From NCBI GenBank assembly GCA_002333095.1, contig DDBK01000094.1, positions 22,043 through 27,788 on the forward strand: a stretch of DNA of 5,746 nucleotides, read 5' to 3'. Shown in pieces: positions 1 through 5,739 of this stretch; within the stretch, counting starts at the first letter, position 1; each line of letters begins with the position of its first letter. The position numbers and the translations under genes were made by a program. The stretch comes from Cellvibrionales bacterium UBA2034. Lineage in GTDB: Bacteria; Pseudomonadota; Gammaproteobacteria; Pseudomonadales; UBA7239. The notes under the pieces are model-generated. The model did not search any database. It saw nothing but the letters and a program-made list of their open reading frames with translations, and was not told the DNA's origin.

Positions 1-63
1 ATCCGCAAACACAGCGAACGAAAACGTTAGAAAAAAAGCCGGGAGGATTCTGTGAAATTTCAT
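1..63 (-). CDS. Partial exported protein, N-terminal signal peptide only
   Basis: The minus strand opens with ATG at 63-61 and stays open to the window edge, giving 21 codons. They read as a Sec signal peptide: a short basic start (MKFHR), a hydrophobic core (ILPAFFLTFSFAV) and a V-F-A signal peptidase I site followed by Asp at residue 21. The rest of the gene is outside the window, so its function is unknown. It begins 20 nt after the stop of the SnoaL-like gene on the same strand, which suggests co-transcription. The ribosome binding site is weak: only ACTGG about 6 nt before the ATG, and no strong purine run. The call rests on the signal-peptide pattern and the spacing. A chance open stretch of 21 codons cannot be excluded. 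Confidence 0.6.
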   Translation of the reverse strand, partial: MKFHRILPAFFLTFSFAVFAD

Positions 64-83
64 GTCTAGCCAGTAGCGCAGGA

Positions 84-596
84 TCAATGCAAATCAAAAT
101 CCCCAAGAAACCGGTTCTTGTATTCCAGCACCTGTTCAGGGTGTCTGGTCACCGTTTCTTCAAAAACACGCTTATAACCAATGGATGAAATTTTCCAACC
201 ATCGCCTGTTCTGGTATAGCGCTCGTCATAAAACGCCGTGCCTGCAATGCAGAAATGCTTGGCAGGGTCCCGGCTCACCGTGTTGATCACCGCATCCGTC
301 AGGTACCAGATACCCCGCGCCGCTGTGAGATCATCATCAAATGTAATTTCCGGATGATGCACCTGATGTTTGGTCACCACACGTTTGTGGCTCAGTGAGC
401 CAGACAGAAACGCCATTACCGCATCGCGGCCGTGGTAACTGTGCTTCCCGTCAGAATAAGTACTGACAACATCGGGCGTGAACAAACCGGCCACCTCATC
501 CCATTCTTTCAGGTCAAGGTGGCGCAGATAGGCATATTTGAGTTGTTTGATGGCTTCAATAGCGAGTAGTGTGGCCAGTTGTTTGTCAGCATTCAT
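84..596 (-). CDS. SnoaL-like (NTF2-fold) domain protein, substrate unknown
   Basis: A 170-aa soluble protein with no signal peptide or membrane segment. It matches the SnoaL-like/NTF2 superfamily pattern (SnoaL_4 type). An N-terminal helix carries Y21/Y23, D28 and W32, leading into the 'W-D-E-V-A-G-L-F-T-P-D-V' motif (32-43). Then come G56-R57-D58-A59 and F63, a His-rich strand (H77, H80, H81, P82, E83, I84), and the closing strands 'F-Y-D-E-R-Y-T-R-T-G-D-G-W-K-I' (122-136). The length is usual for the family. Members include dehydratases, isomerases and cyclases of small hydrophobic substrates as well as non-catalytic proteins. The Tyr, Asp and His residues are where BaiE- or scytalone-dehydratase-like enzymes keep their catalytic groups, but whether they act here is inference. 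The ATG has AAGGA about 10 nt upstream. The gene lies 92 nt after the dioxygenase on the same strand. A TATGAT hexamer at 632-627 could be a -10 of its own promoter, but no good -35 is visible. Confidence 0.85.
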   Translation of the reverse strand: MNADKQLATLLAIEAIKQLKYAYLRHLDLKEWDEVAGLFTPDVVSTYSDGKHSYHGRDAVMAFLSGSLSHKRVVTKHQVHHPEITFDDDLTAARGIWYLTDAVINTVSRDPAKHFCIAGTAFYDERYTRTGDGWKISSIGYKRVFEETVTRHPEQVLEYKNRFLGDFDLH

Positions 597-688
597 GGTC
601 GATGTGTCCTTTGTCAGTGCAAGGTCATCATACCGCTGAGTGGCTCACCCGCCATACGCAATAGTGCGCAACCGCATGCAGGGCCGTT

Positions 689-1372
689 TCAACTATCCGC
701 CCACATACGTAACAGATTATGGTAACAGGCCGTCAGCTTTACACTATTGCTGCTCTCCCCCTGATCTTTCCGCACACCCATAACAGCCATATCCAGCTCA
801 AACAACAGGCGCCGCTGTGCATTATCACGCACCATGCTTTCAATCCACATGAATGACGCCAGTCGCGCACCATGTGTGACCGGTTCAACACGATGAATAC
901 TGGATGAAGGATATAAAACCAGATCGCCGGCCGGTAACTTTATTCTCTGCTCACCAAATGTGTCTTCAATCACCAATTCACCACCAGCGTATTCGTCTGG
1001 ATCCGACAAAAATAATGTTGCTGATAAATCTGAACGCACTCTATACCCGGTAGCCACATGCGTTCGCATCGCATTATCAACATGCTTTCCGAAAGAATTA
1101 TTTGTCCCGCTGTAACAATTAAACAACGGCGGAAATATTTTCTTTGGTAACGCAGCTGTATAGAATAGCGCGCTATGCAACAACGCTTCCAGCACAACAG
1201 GCTGCAAGCGTCGAGTGACTGGTGACTGCTCCGGCAACTGCTGATTGTTTTTTACCTGCGCCGACTGGGTTCCAGCAGTACTGGAACCATCTATCCAGGC
1301 AGCAGCATCCAGCAACTCGCGACACTGCTGCACCTGCACAGCACTTAATACACCCGGTACTTGCAACAACAT
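689..1372 (-). CDS. piuC: PiuC/YbiX-family Fe(II)/2-oxoglutarate-dependent dioxygenase (PKHD-type hydroxylase)
   Basis: A 227-aa protein, the same size as E. coli YbiX and P. aeruginosa PiuC. The N-terminal block has the family features W26, D28-G29, T32-A33-G34 and V40-K41-N42-N43. The double-stranded beta-helix core carries a complete iron triad: H97-x-D99 (in 'GKHVDNAM') and H160 (in '[10 protein letters not shown]'). R170 is placed to bind the 2-oxoglutarate carboxylate. A helical tail (about 183-227) corresponds to the PKHD C-terminal domain. The enzyme should be cytoplasmic and hydroxylate or otherwise oxidise a small molecule; the natural substrate of this family is not established. 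Homologues sit beside Fiu or PiuA receptors, and piuC mutations in P. aeruginosa are linked to resistance to siderophore-conjugated beta-lactams, which ties the family to siderophore uptake. The gene starts 16 nt after the receptor stop with a strong AAGAGG (1383-1378) 5 nt before the ATG, so the two are almost certainly co-transcribed. Confidence 0.93.
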   Translation of the reverse strand: MLLQVPGVLSAVQVQQCRELLDAAAWIDGSSTAGTQSAQVKNNQQLPEQSPVTRRLQPVVLEALLHSALFYTAALPKKIFPPLFNCYSGTNNSFGKHVDNAMRTHVATGYRVRSDLSATLFLSDPDEYAGGELVIEDTFGEQRIKLPAGDLVLYPSSSIHRVEPVTHGARLASFMWIESMVRDNAQRRLLFELDMAVMGVRKDQGESSNSVKLTACYHNLLRMWADS

Positions 1373-1388
1373 ATCAACCTCTTATCCA

Positions 1389-3620
1389 TCAAAATTTGTA
1401 CTCTACTTTCATTTCTAGCGTACGTGGTGCACCTGGAAGAACATGGCCAGCATAAACACTTTCGTAATATTCCTGATCAAACACATTGAAAAGGTTTAAT
1501 TTTACTGAGTAGGATTTTTTCTCGTATGCCAACATGGAATCCCAGCGCGTGTAAGAAGGCACCACAGCAGCGTTAGACTGATTGGCAAACCGTGCTCCAA
1601 TTGCATCAAAACCAATACCCGCACGCCAGCCACCACCAAAACTGTAGGTGTTCCATAAGTTAAATGTATAGTGCGGCGTGTTAATTGGCTCATTGCCTTC
1701 GTCTGTTGTGACTACACCTGTTACCGACGTGTTCGAATGCTCATCAATATTTGCTTCCAGATAAGCCATTGCAGTGAAGATCTCCCATTCCTCAGTTACA
1801 TGACCGATGATCTCCAGCTCTACCGCATCGGTATGACGCGCACCAGATAACACTGCAACATCAACAGCAAGATCAGTATTGCGCTCATTGGTTTTTTCTG
1901 AGCGTGACAAAGAAGTGCGGATTGATAAATCACCTTCCAACAATTCCCACTTGGCGCCTATTTCAGTATTGAGGCTTTTTTCTGGTGGCAAATCTGCCGT
2001 GAGGTCATCCAGCTGGTACAACTCGGCAGAAGGGTTAAATGAACTACCTCTGGAAACATAATAGGTAGAATTGTCAGTAGGCTGGTATAGCAAGCCAAGT
2101 CGCCAGCTATTAACGATATCCCTGCGTGTTAATGGCTCATCAAGATAACGGTCATAATCATTTTTTGAATGATCCCAGCGTGCGCCTGTTAATATTTTCC
2201 ATTGGTCTGTGATGCCAATAACATCCTGAAAGTAAAATGCATAACTTTCACCTGTGTAATAGTTGTAAATACTTTTTCCCTTATAGAGATAACCATCAGG
2301 CAAAACTGGCTCAGGGTCAGGGTTCCAGGCATCCGCATTCGGGTTAACCACACCAGTAGGTAATGCATTACTCCAGCGCCGCGCTTTCTCCCGCAGAATT
2401 TCTGTGCCGAGCAACAGCTCATGCTGTATAGCACCCGTATCAAAATGTGTGGTGAAGTCGGTCTGGCTATCGACAGTTTGCTCCTCACCACCGCGCCCTT
2501 GATGCCCGCGCCGCACACCCGTAATATCATTTTCTGTAACAGGGTCGTTCACGGATGCAGGATGGCTCAGCATTAAACGAGGCGCCACTGCCCACAGATC
2601 CCGCTTGTAGTCCGAGCTGCGCAAACGCGTTGTTAATTCTGTATCTTCATCAAACTGGTGCGTGTAACTGGCTGTGGTGATATCAGTATCATTTTTCTCA
2701 TAATCGATATTACTCATTCCGTAAAAAGTATCACGATCAACATCGAGTGGCTTTGCATAATAATTGCCAAGGATGTCATGGCCGTCTGGCGATCGAGCGC
2801 TACCATCCGGATCAAAATACGGCACACCCATATCTGGGATATTATTTTCTTCCAGATGGAAATGAGACAGAGTGAACTGGTTTTTTGTGCCGATACCGAA
2901 GCTGATCGTCGGCGCAATACCGCTACGGCTCTGCTCCACTTCATCGCGATAACTATCTGCTTCCGTGCTCATTGCATTAATACGCAAGGCAACGGCATCG
3001 CCGAGCTGTTGATTGATATCTGCCGTATAGCGCTGGTATGCATTGGAACCTTGCGTGGTGCTGACGATATTGCGATCGGTCAGCAAGGCCTGTTTGCTCA
3101 CCTGATTGATAACGCCGCCTGTCGAACCGCGCCCGAATAACATGGATGACGATCCTCGCAGCACATCAATCTGTTCAAGATTAAATGTATCGCGATTGTA
3201 CTGCGCGCTATCACGCATGCCATCGAGATACAGATCGCCCACTGCGGAGTAACCACGTATGGTGATGTTATCGCCAATACGTCCGCCTTCCCCTGCGTTA
3301 AACGTCAGGCCCGCCACATTACGTAATGCCTCCCTGAAGGTATCTGCATTACGATCCTGCATCAGTTTATTCGAGACAATGGTGACAGACTGGGGAATGT
3401 CTTTCGGCAACTGGTCTGTTTTACCGATCCTGGTTTTTCCTGCCTGATACCCGCTTTCCGATGGGGTTTGCTCAAGCGTATCACTGACATAAATGGTTTC
3501 TAATGTATTATCTTTTGTTGCTTCCTGAGCGTGTAATGCATGGCTAAGCGTCACACCACATAAAGTGACCCCGCACAGCATCACCCCGAATGGCAGGGGT
3601 TTTTTATCAAAATTTTTCAT
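1389..3620 (-). CDS. TonB-dependent outer-membrane receptor for a catecholate-type siderophore (Fiu/PiuA-like)
   Basis: A 743-aa precursor. The start chosen is ATG 3620-3618, which has GGAG 6 nt upstream and opens directly into a signal peptide (MKNFDKK, hydrophobic core, cleavage at ALHA|QE after residue 31). An in-frame ATG 20 codons earlier (3680) would put a poor extension before the signal peptide. A TonB-box-like ETIYV lies at 41-45. The plug domain runs about 68-180, with 'LPKDIPQSVTIVS', 'LRNVAGLTFNAGEGG', 'ITIRGY', 'LYLDGMRDSAQYNRDTFNLEQIDVLRG' (split by family blocks) and 'GRGSTGGVINQVSK'. The remainder is a 22-strand beta-barrel ending in 'NLFNVFDQEYY', 'PGAPRTLEMKV' and a terminal Phe, the usual outer-membrane assembly signal. 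The RDTFN-EQ-V-G block and the neighbouring PiuC-type gene resemble the Fiu/PiuA group, which imports monomeric catechol-iron complexes. The exact ligand is not readable from sequence. Import would be powered by the TonB-ExbB-ExbD complex encoded just upstream. Confidence 0.93.
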   Translation of the reverse strand: MKNFDKKPLPFGVMLCGVTLCGVTLSHALHAQEATKDNTLETIYVSDTLEQTPSESGYQAGKTRIGKTDQLPKDIPQSVTIVSNKLMQDRNADTFREALRNVAGLTFNAGEGGRIGDNITIRGYSAVGDLYLDGMRDSAQYNRDTFNLEQIDVLRGSSSMLFGRGSTGGVINQVSKQALLTDRNIVSTTQGSNAYQRYTADINQQLGDAVALRINAMSTEADSYRDEVEQSRSGIAPTISFGIGTKNQFTLSHFHLEENNIPDMGVPYFDPDGSARSPDGHDILGNYYAKPLDVDRDTFYGMSNIDYEKNDTDITTASYTHQFDEDTELTTRLRSSDYKRDLWAVAPRLMLSHPASVNDPVTENDITGVRRGHQGRGGEEQTVDSQTDFTTHFDTGAIQHELLLGTEILREKARRWSNALPTGVVNPNADAWNPDPEPVLPDGYLYKGKSIYNYYTGESYAFYFQDVIGITDQWKILTGARWDHSKNDYDRYLDEPLTRRDIVNSWRLGLLYQPTDNSTYYVSRGSSFNPSAELYQLDDLTADLPPEKSLNTEIGAKWELLEGDLSIRTSLSRSEKTNERNTDLAVDVAVLSGARHTDAVELEIIGHVTEEWEIFTAMAYLEANIDEHSNTSVTGVVTTDEGNEPINTPHYTFNLWNTYSFGGGWRAGIGFDAIGARFANQSNAAVVPSYTRWDSMLAYEKKSYSVKLNLFNVFDQEYYESVYAGHVLPGAPRTLEMKVEYKF
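3543..3587 (-). repeat. Three imperfect 5-residue repeats within the receptor signal peptide
   Basis: Residues 12-26 of the receptor precursor read GVMLC, GVTLC, GVTLS: three consecutive copies of a five-residue unit that form the hydrophobic core of the signal peptide. At DNA level this is three 15-nt units, but synonymous positions have diverged (for example GTG/GTC/GTG for Val and CTG/TTA/CTT for Leu). If it arose by slippage or duplication, that was not recent. Confidence 0.55.
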
Positions 3621-3626
3621 GAATTT

Positions 3627-3630
3627 CTCC
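3627..3630 (-). promoter_or_regulatory. Ribosome binding site that fixes the receptor start
   Basis: Minus-strand GGAG with a 6-nt spacer before ATG 3620-3618. No comparable site precedes the in-frame ATG at 3680. Together with the signal peptide that begins at the inner ATG, this supports a 743-aa rather than a 763-aa precursor. Confidence 0.75.
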
Positions 3631-3659
3631 ACTAGTGCTATACCAACCGTTGACTGAAA

Positions 3660-3700
3660 ATGGCTGGCTACTGCAAACACAAGTGGGCAGATGGCTGGCT
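3660..3700. repeat. 10-bp direct repeat pair upstream of the receptor gene
   Basis: ATGGCTGGCT occurs at 3660-3669 and again at 3691-3700, on the same strand, with starts 31 bp apart (close to three helical turns). The pair lies 40-80 bp upstream of the receptor ATG, in the otherwise featureless leader between the terminator-like hairpin and the gene. It could be a tandem operator for an activator or repressor of the receptor, or chance. The repeat itself is seen directly; any function is inference. Confidence 0.4.
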
Positions 3701-3797
3701 GACTATTAAAAACCCAGATCGTTAGAAATTATTTAGTGAGAATTAGCTTGTTTTCTTTGGTTAGCCTTAACAAATAACGCTGACCATCATGTTCTAT

Positions 3798-3818
3798 AAA
3801 AACTGTGCGCGAAGCACA
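3798..3818 (-). terminator. Putative rho-independent terminator of tonB-exbB-exbD
   Basis: On the minus strand TGTGC and GCACA pair across a 5-nt loop (TTCGC), with one extra U-G pair possible at the base. One G follows, then TTTTTAT. The hairpin starts about 70 nt after the exbD stop, a sensible place to end the Ton operon. The stem is short (5-6 bp), so termination may be partial and some read-through into the receptor gene is possible. The plus strand shows no T run after the hairpin, so it would act in one direction only. Confidence 0.5.
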
Positions 3819-3886
3819 AAATAAATCCCTCGATAGCAAGACCGGAGCACCCTCAGCATTTGAAGCATTGTCTTTACCCTTCTGGT

Positions 3887-4306
3887 TCACTGGGCAGCGC
3901 CTGGTAACATGACAAACCCCATCTTGCTGACACCGGCTGCACGCACCAGCGCCATTACCTGCGCCACGCGTTCATACCGCACATCCTTGTCCGCTATCAA
4001 ATGCAATTCCGGCTGTGGTTGTTTTGCTGCCAATTCTGTCAGGCACTGTGTGAGCCCTGCATCAGCAACACTTTCACCGTTCCAGCTCAATTTCCCTTGG
4101 GAATCAATGGCCAGGCTCACCGTTTCCGGTTTCTCTTGCGTTGAAGCACCCACTGCTTTTGGTAAATTGACATTGATGGATTGCGTCATCAAAGGAGCAC
4201 AAACCATAAAAATAATTAACAACACCAACATCACATCTACTAACGGTGTCACATTAATTTCTGACATTGGCTGGGGTGAGCCCTGATCAAATCCACCAAA
4301 TGCCAT
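3887..4306 (-). CDS. exbD: ExbD, energy-transducing subunit of the Ton complex
   Basis: A 139-aa protein, usual length for ExbD. It has a short cytoplasmic start, then the signature 'SEINVTPLVDVMLVLLIIFMV' (15-35; split here by its parts N18-V-T-P21 and D24), which is the single membrane helix. D24 corresponds to the essential proton-pathway aspartate D25 of E. coli ExbD. The periplasmic domain follows ('INVNLPKA' at 44-51, 'LHLIADKDVRYERVAQVM' at 101-118, 'GVSKMGFV' at 125-132). The start at 4306 is chosen because the family sequence begins there and GGGAG (4320-4316) sits 9 nt upstream. An in-frame ATG 28 codons earlier lies inside exbB and would add an atypical basic extension. exbD starts 4 nt after the exbB stop and its ribosome binding site is inside the exbB coding region, so translation of the two is likely coupled. 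Confidence 0.93.
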   Translation of the reverse strand: MAFGGFDQGSPQPMSEINVTPLVDVMLVLLIIFMVCAPLMTQSINVNLPKAVGASTQEKPETVSLAIDSQGKLSWNGESVADAGLTQCLTELAAKQPQPELHLIADKDVRYERVAQVMALVRAAGVSKMGFVMLPGAAQ

Positions 4307-4310
4307 GGCT

Positions 4311-5024
4311 TTATGCTCCCGCTTTATTTTGTTCAGGTAATTTTTGCGTGTGGGATCCTGTGGTGAAATACACCAGCAGGTCATGCGCAAATCCGTCTAG
4401 ATCTGCCACAATCAAACGCTGCACACGATTAAATGCGTTGTATGCTAATACTGCGGGGATCGCTACAAACAAACCGATAGCTGTCATGATCAGAGCCTCT
4501 CCAACAGGGCCTGCCACTTTATCGAGACTGGCTTGGCCGGTTGCGCCAATCACCGCCAGCGCGTGATATATACCCCACACGGTACCCAACAAGCCAACAA
4601 ACGGTGAAACAGAACCAATTGATGCAAGAAATACCTGACCGCGCTCAAGATCAGCAGTAGCGCGATTCAATGCCTGACGCAACGCACGTGTCACCAACTC
4701 GGTTAATGGTAGTTGCGCATCAAGCTGCGCCTGCATCCCGGGTCGATGGCTTCTGTAATGTTGTACCGCATCATTACCGTGTTCCATTAATAAACGAAAC
4801 GGCAACATGCGCTTCAATTCCAGCGCACCTTCATCCAGATTTTGTGCGCGCCAAAAACGCTCGAGCGCACCTCCATTAGCATGTTGCCACCATGCCAGCT
4901 GCACACTTTTGCTGATAATGATCGCCCAGCTGGTTATCGACATCACGACCAGCAACAACAGCACAGTATGCGATATGGCATCACCTTGTTGCCAGAAACT
5001 GAACATATCCAGATTGAATTCCAT
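4311..5024 (-). CDS. exbB: ExbB, proton-channel subunit of the Ton complex (MotA/TolQ/ExbB family)
   Basis: A 237-aa inner-membrane protein. Membrane helix 1 is about 19-38 ('HTVLLLLVVMSITSWAIIIS'), followed by a large cytoplasmic loop. Helix 2 is about 131-156 with the family block 'SVSPFVGLLGTVWGI', and helix 3 is about 174-196 with 'GEALIMTAIGLFVAIPAVLAYN'. The channel residues T148, E176 and T181 are present at exactly the E. coli ExbB numbering. With ExbD it forms the proton-driven motor that energises TonB. Overall length and the extended N-terminus fit ExbB rather than TolQ, and the tonB and exbD neighbours support that. The ATG is preceded by GAGG (5037-5034) with a 9-nt spacer, 14 nt after the tonB stop. 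Confidence 0.94.
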   Translation of the reverse strand: MEFNLDMFSFWQQGDAISHTVLLLLVVMSITSWAIIISKSVQLAWWQHANGGALERFWRAQNLDEGALELKRMLPFRLLMEHGNDAVQHYRSHRPGMQAQLDAQLPLTELVTRALRQALNRATADLERGQVFLASIGSVSPFVGLLGTVWGIYHALAVIGATGQASLDKVAGPVGEALIMTAIGLFVAIPAVLAYNAFNRVQRLIVADLDGFAHDLLVYFTTGSHTQKLPEQNKAGA

Positions 5025-5038
5025 TGTTCAAAACCTCG

Positions 5039-5692
5039 TTAATTTTTCAAATTGAATTTCACAGGCACCACAACCGAACTGACATGACCGATAGCTGTAA
5101 ACCGATATTTAGCAACAGCCTTTAGTGCTGCCTGATCCAGTCGCTCAAAGCCGGAAGATTGTTTCAACTCTACCGATAACACTTTGCCGTCAGCCGACAC
5201 CTGCACCCTTATCAGAACCTGCCCTTCTTCCCCAAGGCGCCGCGACTGCTGCGGATAATCAGGCGGCGGATTATTCAGGTAATCCGCATCGTAACGTGCC
5301 ACAGCCACAGGAGCTGGTTGGGGCTCAGTTTTGGATACTGGCGCTGCTGGCTGCTCCTGTACCGGTACAGGGCTGGGCTGCCGCTTTACCTGATCCAGTT
5401 TTTTCTTGACGACTCTGCGCTTCTCAGCCATTTCATCATCACGCAACGGCTCTGGTACAGACGGCATTGACTGTGGCTGGACAACCCTGGGAGCTGGTTC
5501 GGGTGCAGGAGGCGCCAGTGCAATCAGATCCACGGTCACCGCTTGAACGCCCGTCATCTGAATCGGCTGTGCCGACCTGTTCAACCACCAGGCGGCCGCG
5601 CCCAAGTGCAGAAGTACCGAAAAAATGATTGTTGCCGGCCAGTAGTGGCTTCCCGGTGTGCGGCGGCACTTATCAGATCTCTGTAGCTGCAC
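5039..5692 (-). CDS. tonB: TonB, periplasm-spanning energy transducer
   Basis: A 217-aa protein, slightly shorter than E. coli TonB. A basic N-terminus (residues 1-19) leads into one membrane helix (about 20-37) with S25-x3-H29, the counterpart of the S16/H20 pair needed for coupling to ExbB-ExbD. A Pro-rich periplasmic linker follows (about 60-130: PPAPEPAP, then a basic cluster KRRVVKKK at 91-98, then Pro/Glu-rich again). The C-terminal TonB domain covers about 133-217, with Y146-P147, 'EEGQVLIRVQVSADGKV' and 'GFERLDQAALKAVAKYRF', and contacts receptor TonB boxes. The start is GTG at 5692-5690. An in-frame TAA lies at 5713-5711 and no ATG follows before the membrane helix, so no usual alternative exists. 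SD-like AGAAGG is only 2 nt from the GTG and GAGG is 12 nt away, so initiation may be inefficient. It is the first gene of the operon and sits directly behind a Fur box. Confidence 0.93.
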   Translation of the reverse strand: MQLQRSDKCRRTPGSHYWPATIIFSVLLHLGAAAWWLNRSAQPIQMTGVQAVTVDLIALAPPAPEPAPRVVQPQSMPSVPEPLRDDEMAEKRRVVKKKLDQVKRQPSPVPVQEQPAAPVSKTEPQPAPVAVARYDADYLNNPPPDYPQQSRRLGEEGQVLIRVQVSADGKVLSVELKQSSGFERLDQAALKAVAKYRFTAIGHVSSVVVPVKFNLKN

Positions 5693-5716
5693 TGCCTTCT
5701 CTGACCTCAGTTAATG

Positions 5717-5739
5717 TAAATGATAATAGTTATCATTTA
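5717..5739. promoter_or_regulatory. Fur box controlling tonB-exbB-exbD
   Basis: A perfect inverted repeat: arms TAAATGATAA (5717-5726) and TTATCATTTA (5730-5739) around TAG. The core 5721-5735 (TGATAATAGTTATCA) matches the 7-1-7 Fur consensus TGATAATnATTATCA at 13 of 14 defined positions. It lies 25 nt upstream of the tonB GTG. Fe-Fur bound here would block the overlapping promoter, so the operon should be on in low iron. Being symmetric and at the window edge, it could also serve a divergent gene to the right, which is not visible. Confidence 0.88.
5723..5728 (-). promoter_or_regulatory. Candidate -10 element of the tonB promoter
   Basis: Minus-strand TATTAT differs from TATAAT at one position and lies inside the Fur box. 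A -35 at normal spacing would begin at or beyond the last base of the window, so it cannot be checked. Transcription would start around 5716, leaving a leader of about 25 nt. Confidence 0.45.

Larger units (their letters stand above)
3621..3797 (-). promoter_or_regulatory. Probable promoter/leader region of the receptor operon
   Basis: A non-coding stretch of about 180 nt between the putative exbD terminator and the receptor start. It is AT-rich at 3715-3780 (runs such as AAATTATTTAG and TTAACAAATAA), as expected of a promoter, and holds the 10-bp direct repeats nearer the gene. No -35/-10 pair is convincing. The best Fur-like stretch, TGAGAATTAGCTTGT at 3737-3751, keeps one good half site and matches the 7-1-7 consensus at only 9 of 14 positions. 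An imperfect palindrome (TTGGTTA, GCC, TTAACAA; 3757-3773) is also present. A promoter is inferred from position and composition rather than from clear elements. Confidence 0.35.

Noticed and set aside
17..28. AACG-AAAA-CGTT palindrome near the left edge
   Set aside because: Arms of only 4 bp inside the coding sequence of the signal peptide; no T run to make a terminator.
29..45. T-rich run after CCCGGC on the minus strand, resembling a terminator for the SnoaL-like gene
   Set aside because: No complementary arm upstream to form a stem; the run encodes the Phe-rich core of the signal peptide.
970..1197. 75-codon minus-strand frame inside the dioxygenase gene
   Set aside because: Out-of-frame shadow of a well-supported protein, with unusual W/C/M-rich composition.
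2658..3140. 160-codon open frame on the plus strand
   Set aside because: It lies wholly inside and antisense to the receptor gene, has no recognisable domain, and its cysteine/isoleucine-rich composition is typical of an antisense shadow.
3621..3680. 20-codon N-terminal extension of the receptor from ATG 3680
   Set aside because: It would precede a complete signal peptide, has no good ribosome binding site, and the inner ATG has GGAG at ideal spacing.
3909..4286. 125-codon open frame on the plus strand
   Set aside because: Antisense to exbD, whose protein is strongly conserved; no family resemblance or start signals of its own.
4307..4390. 28-codon N-terminal extension of ExbD from ATG 4390
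   Set aside because: It overlaps the exbB coding region, is not ExbD-like, and the inner ATG at 4306 has its own GGGAG.
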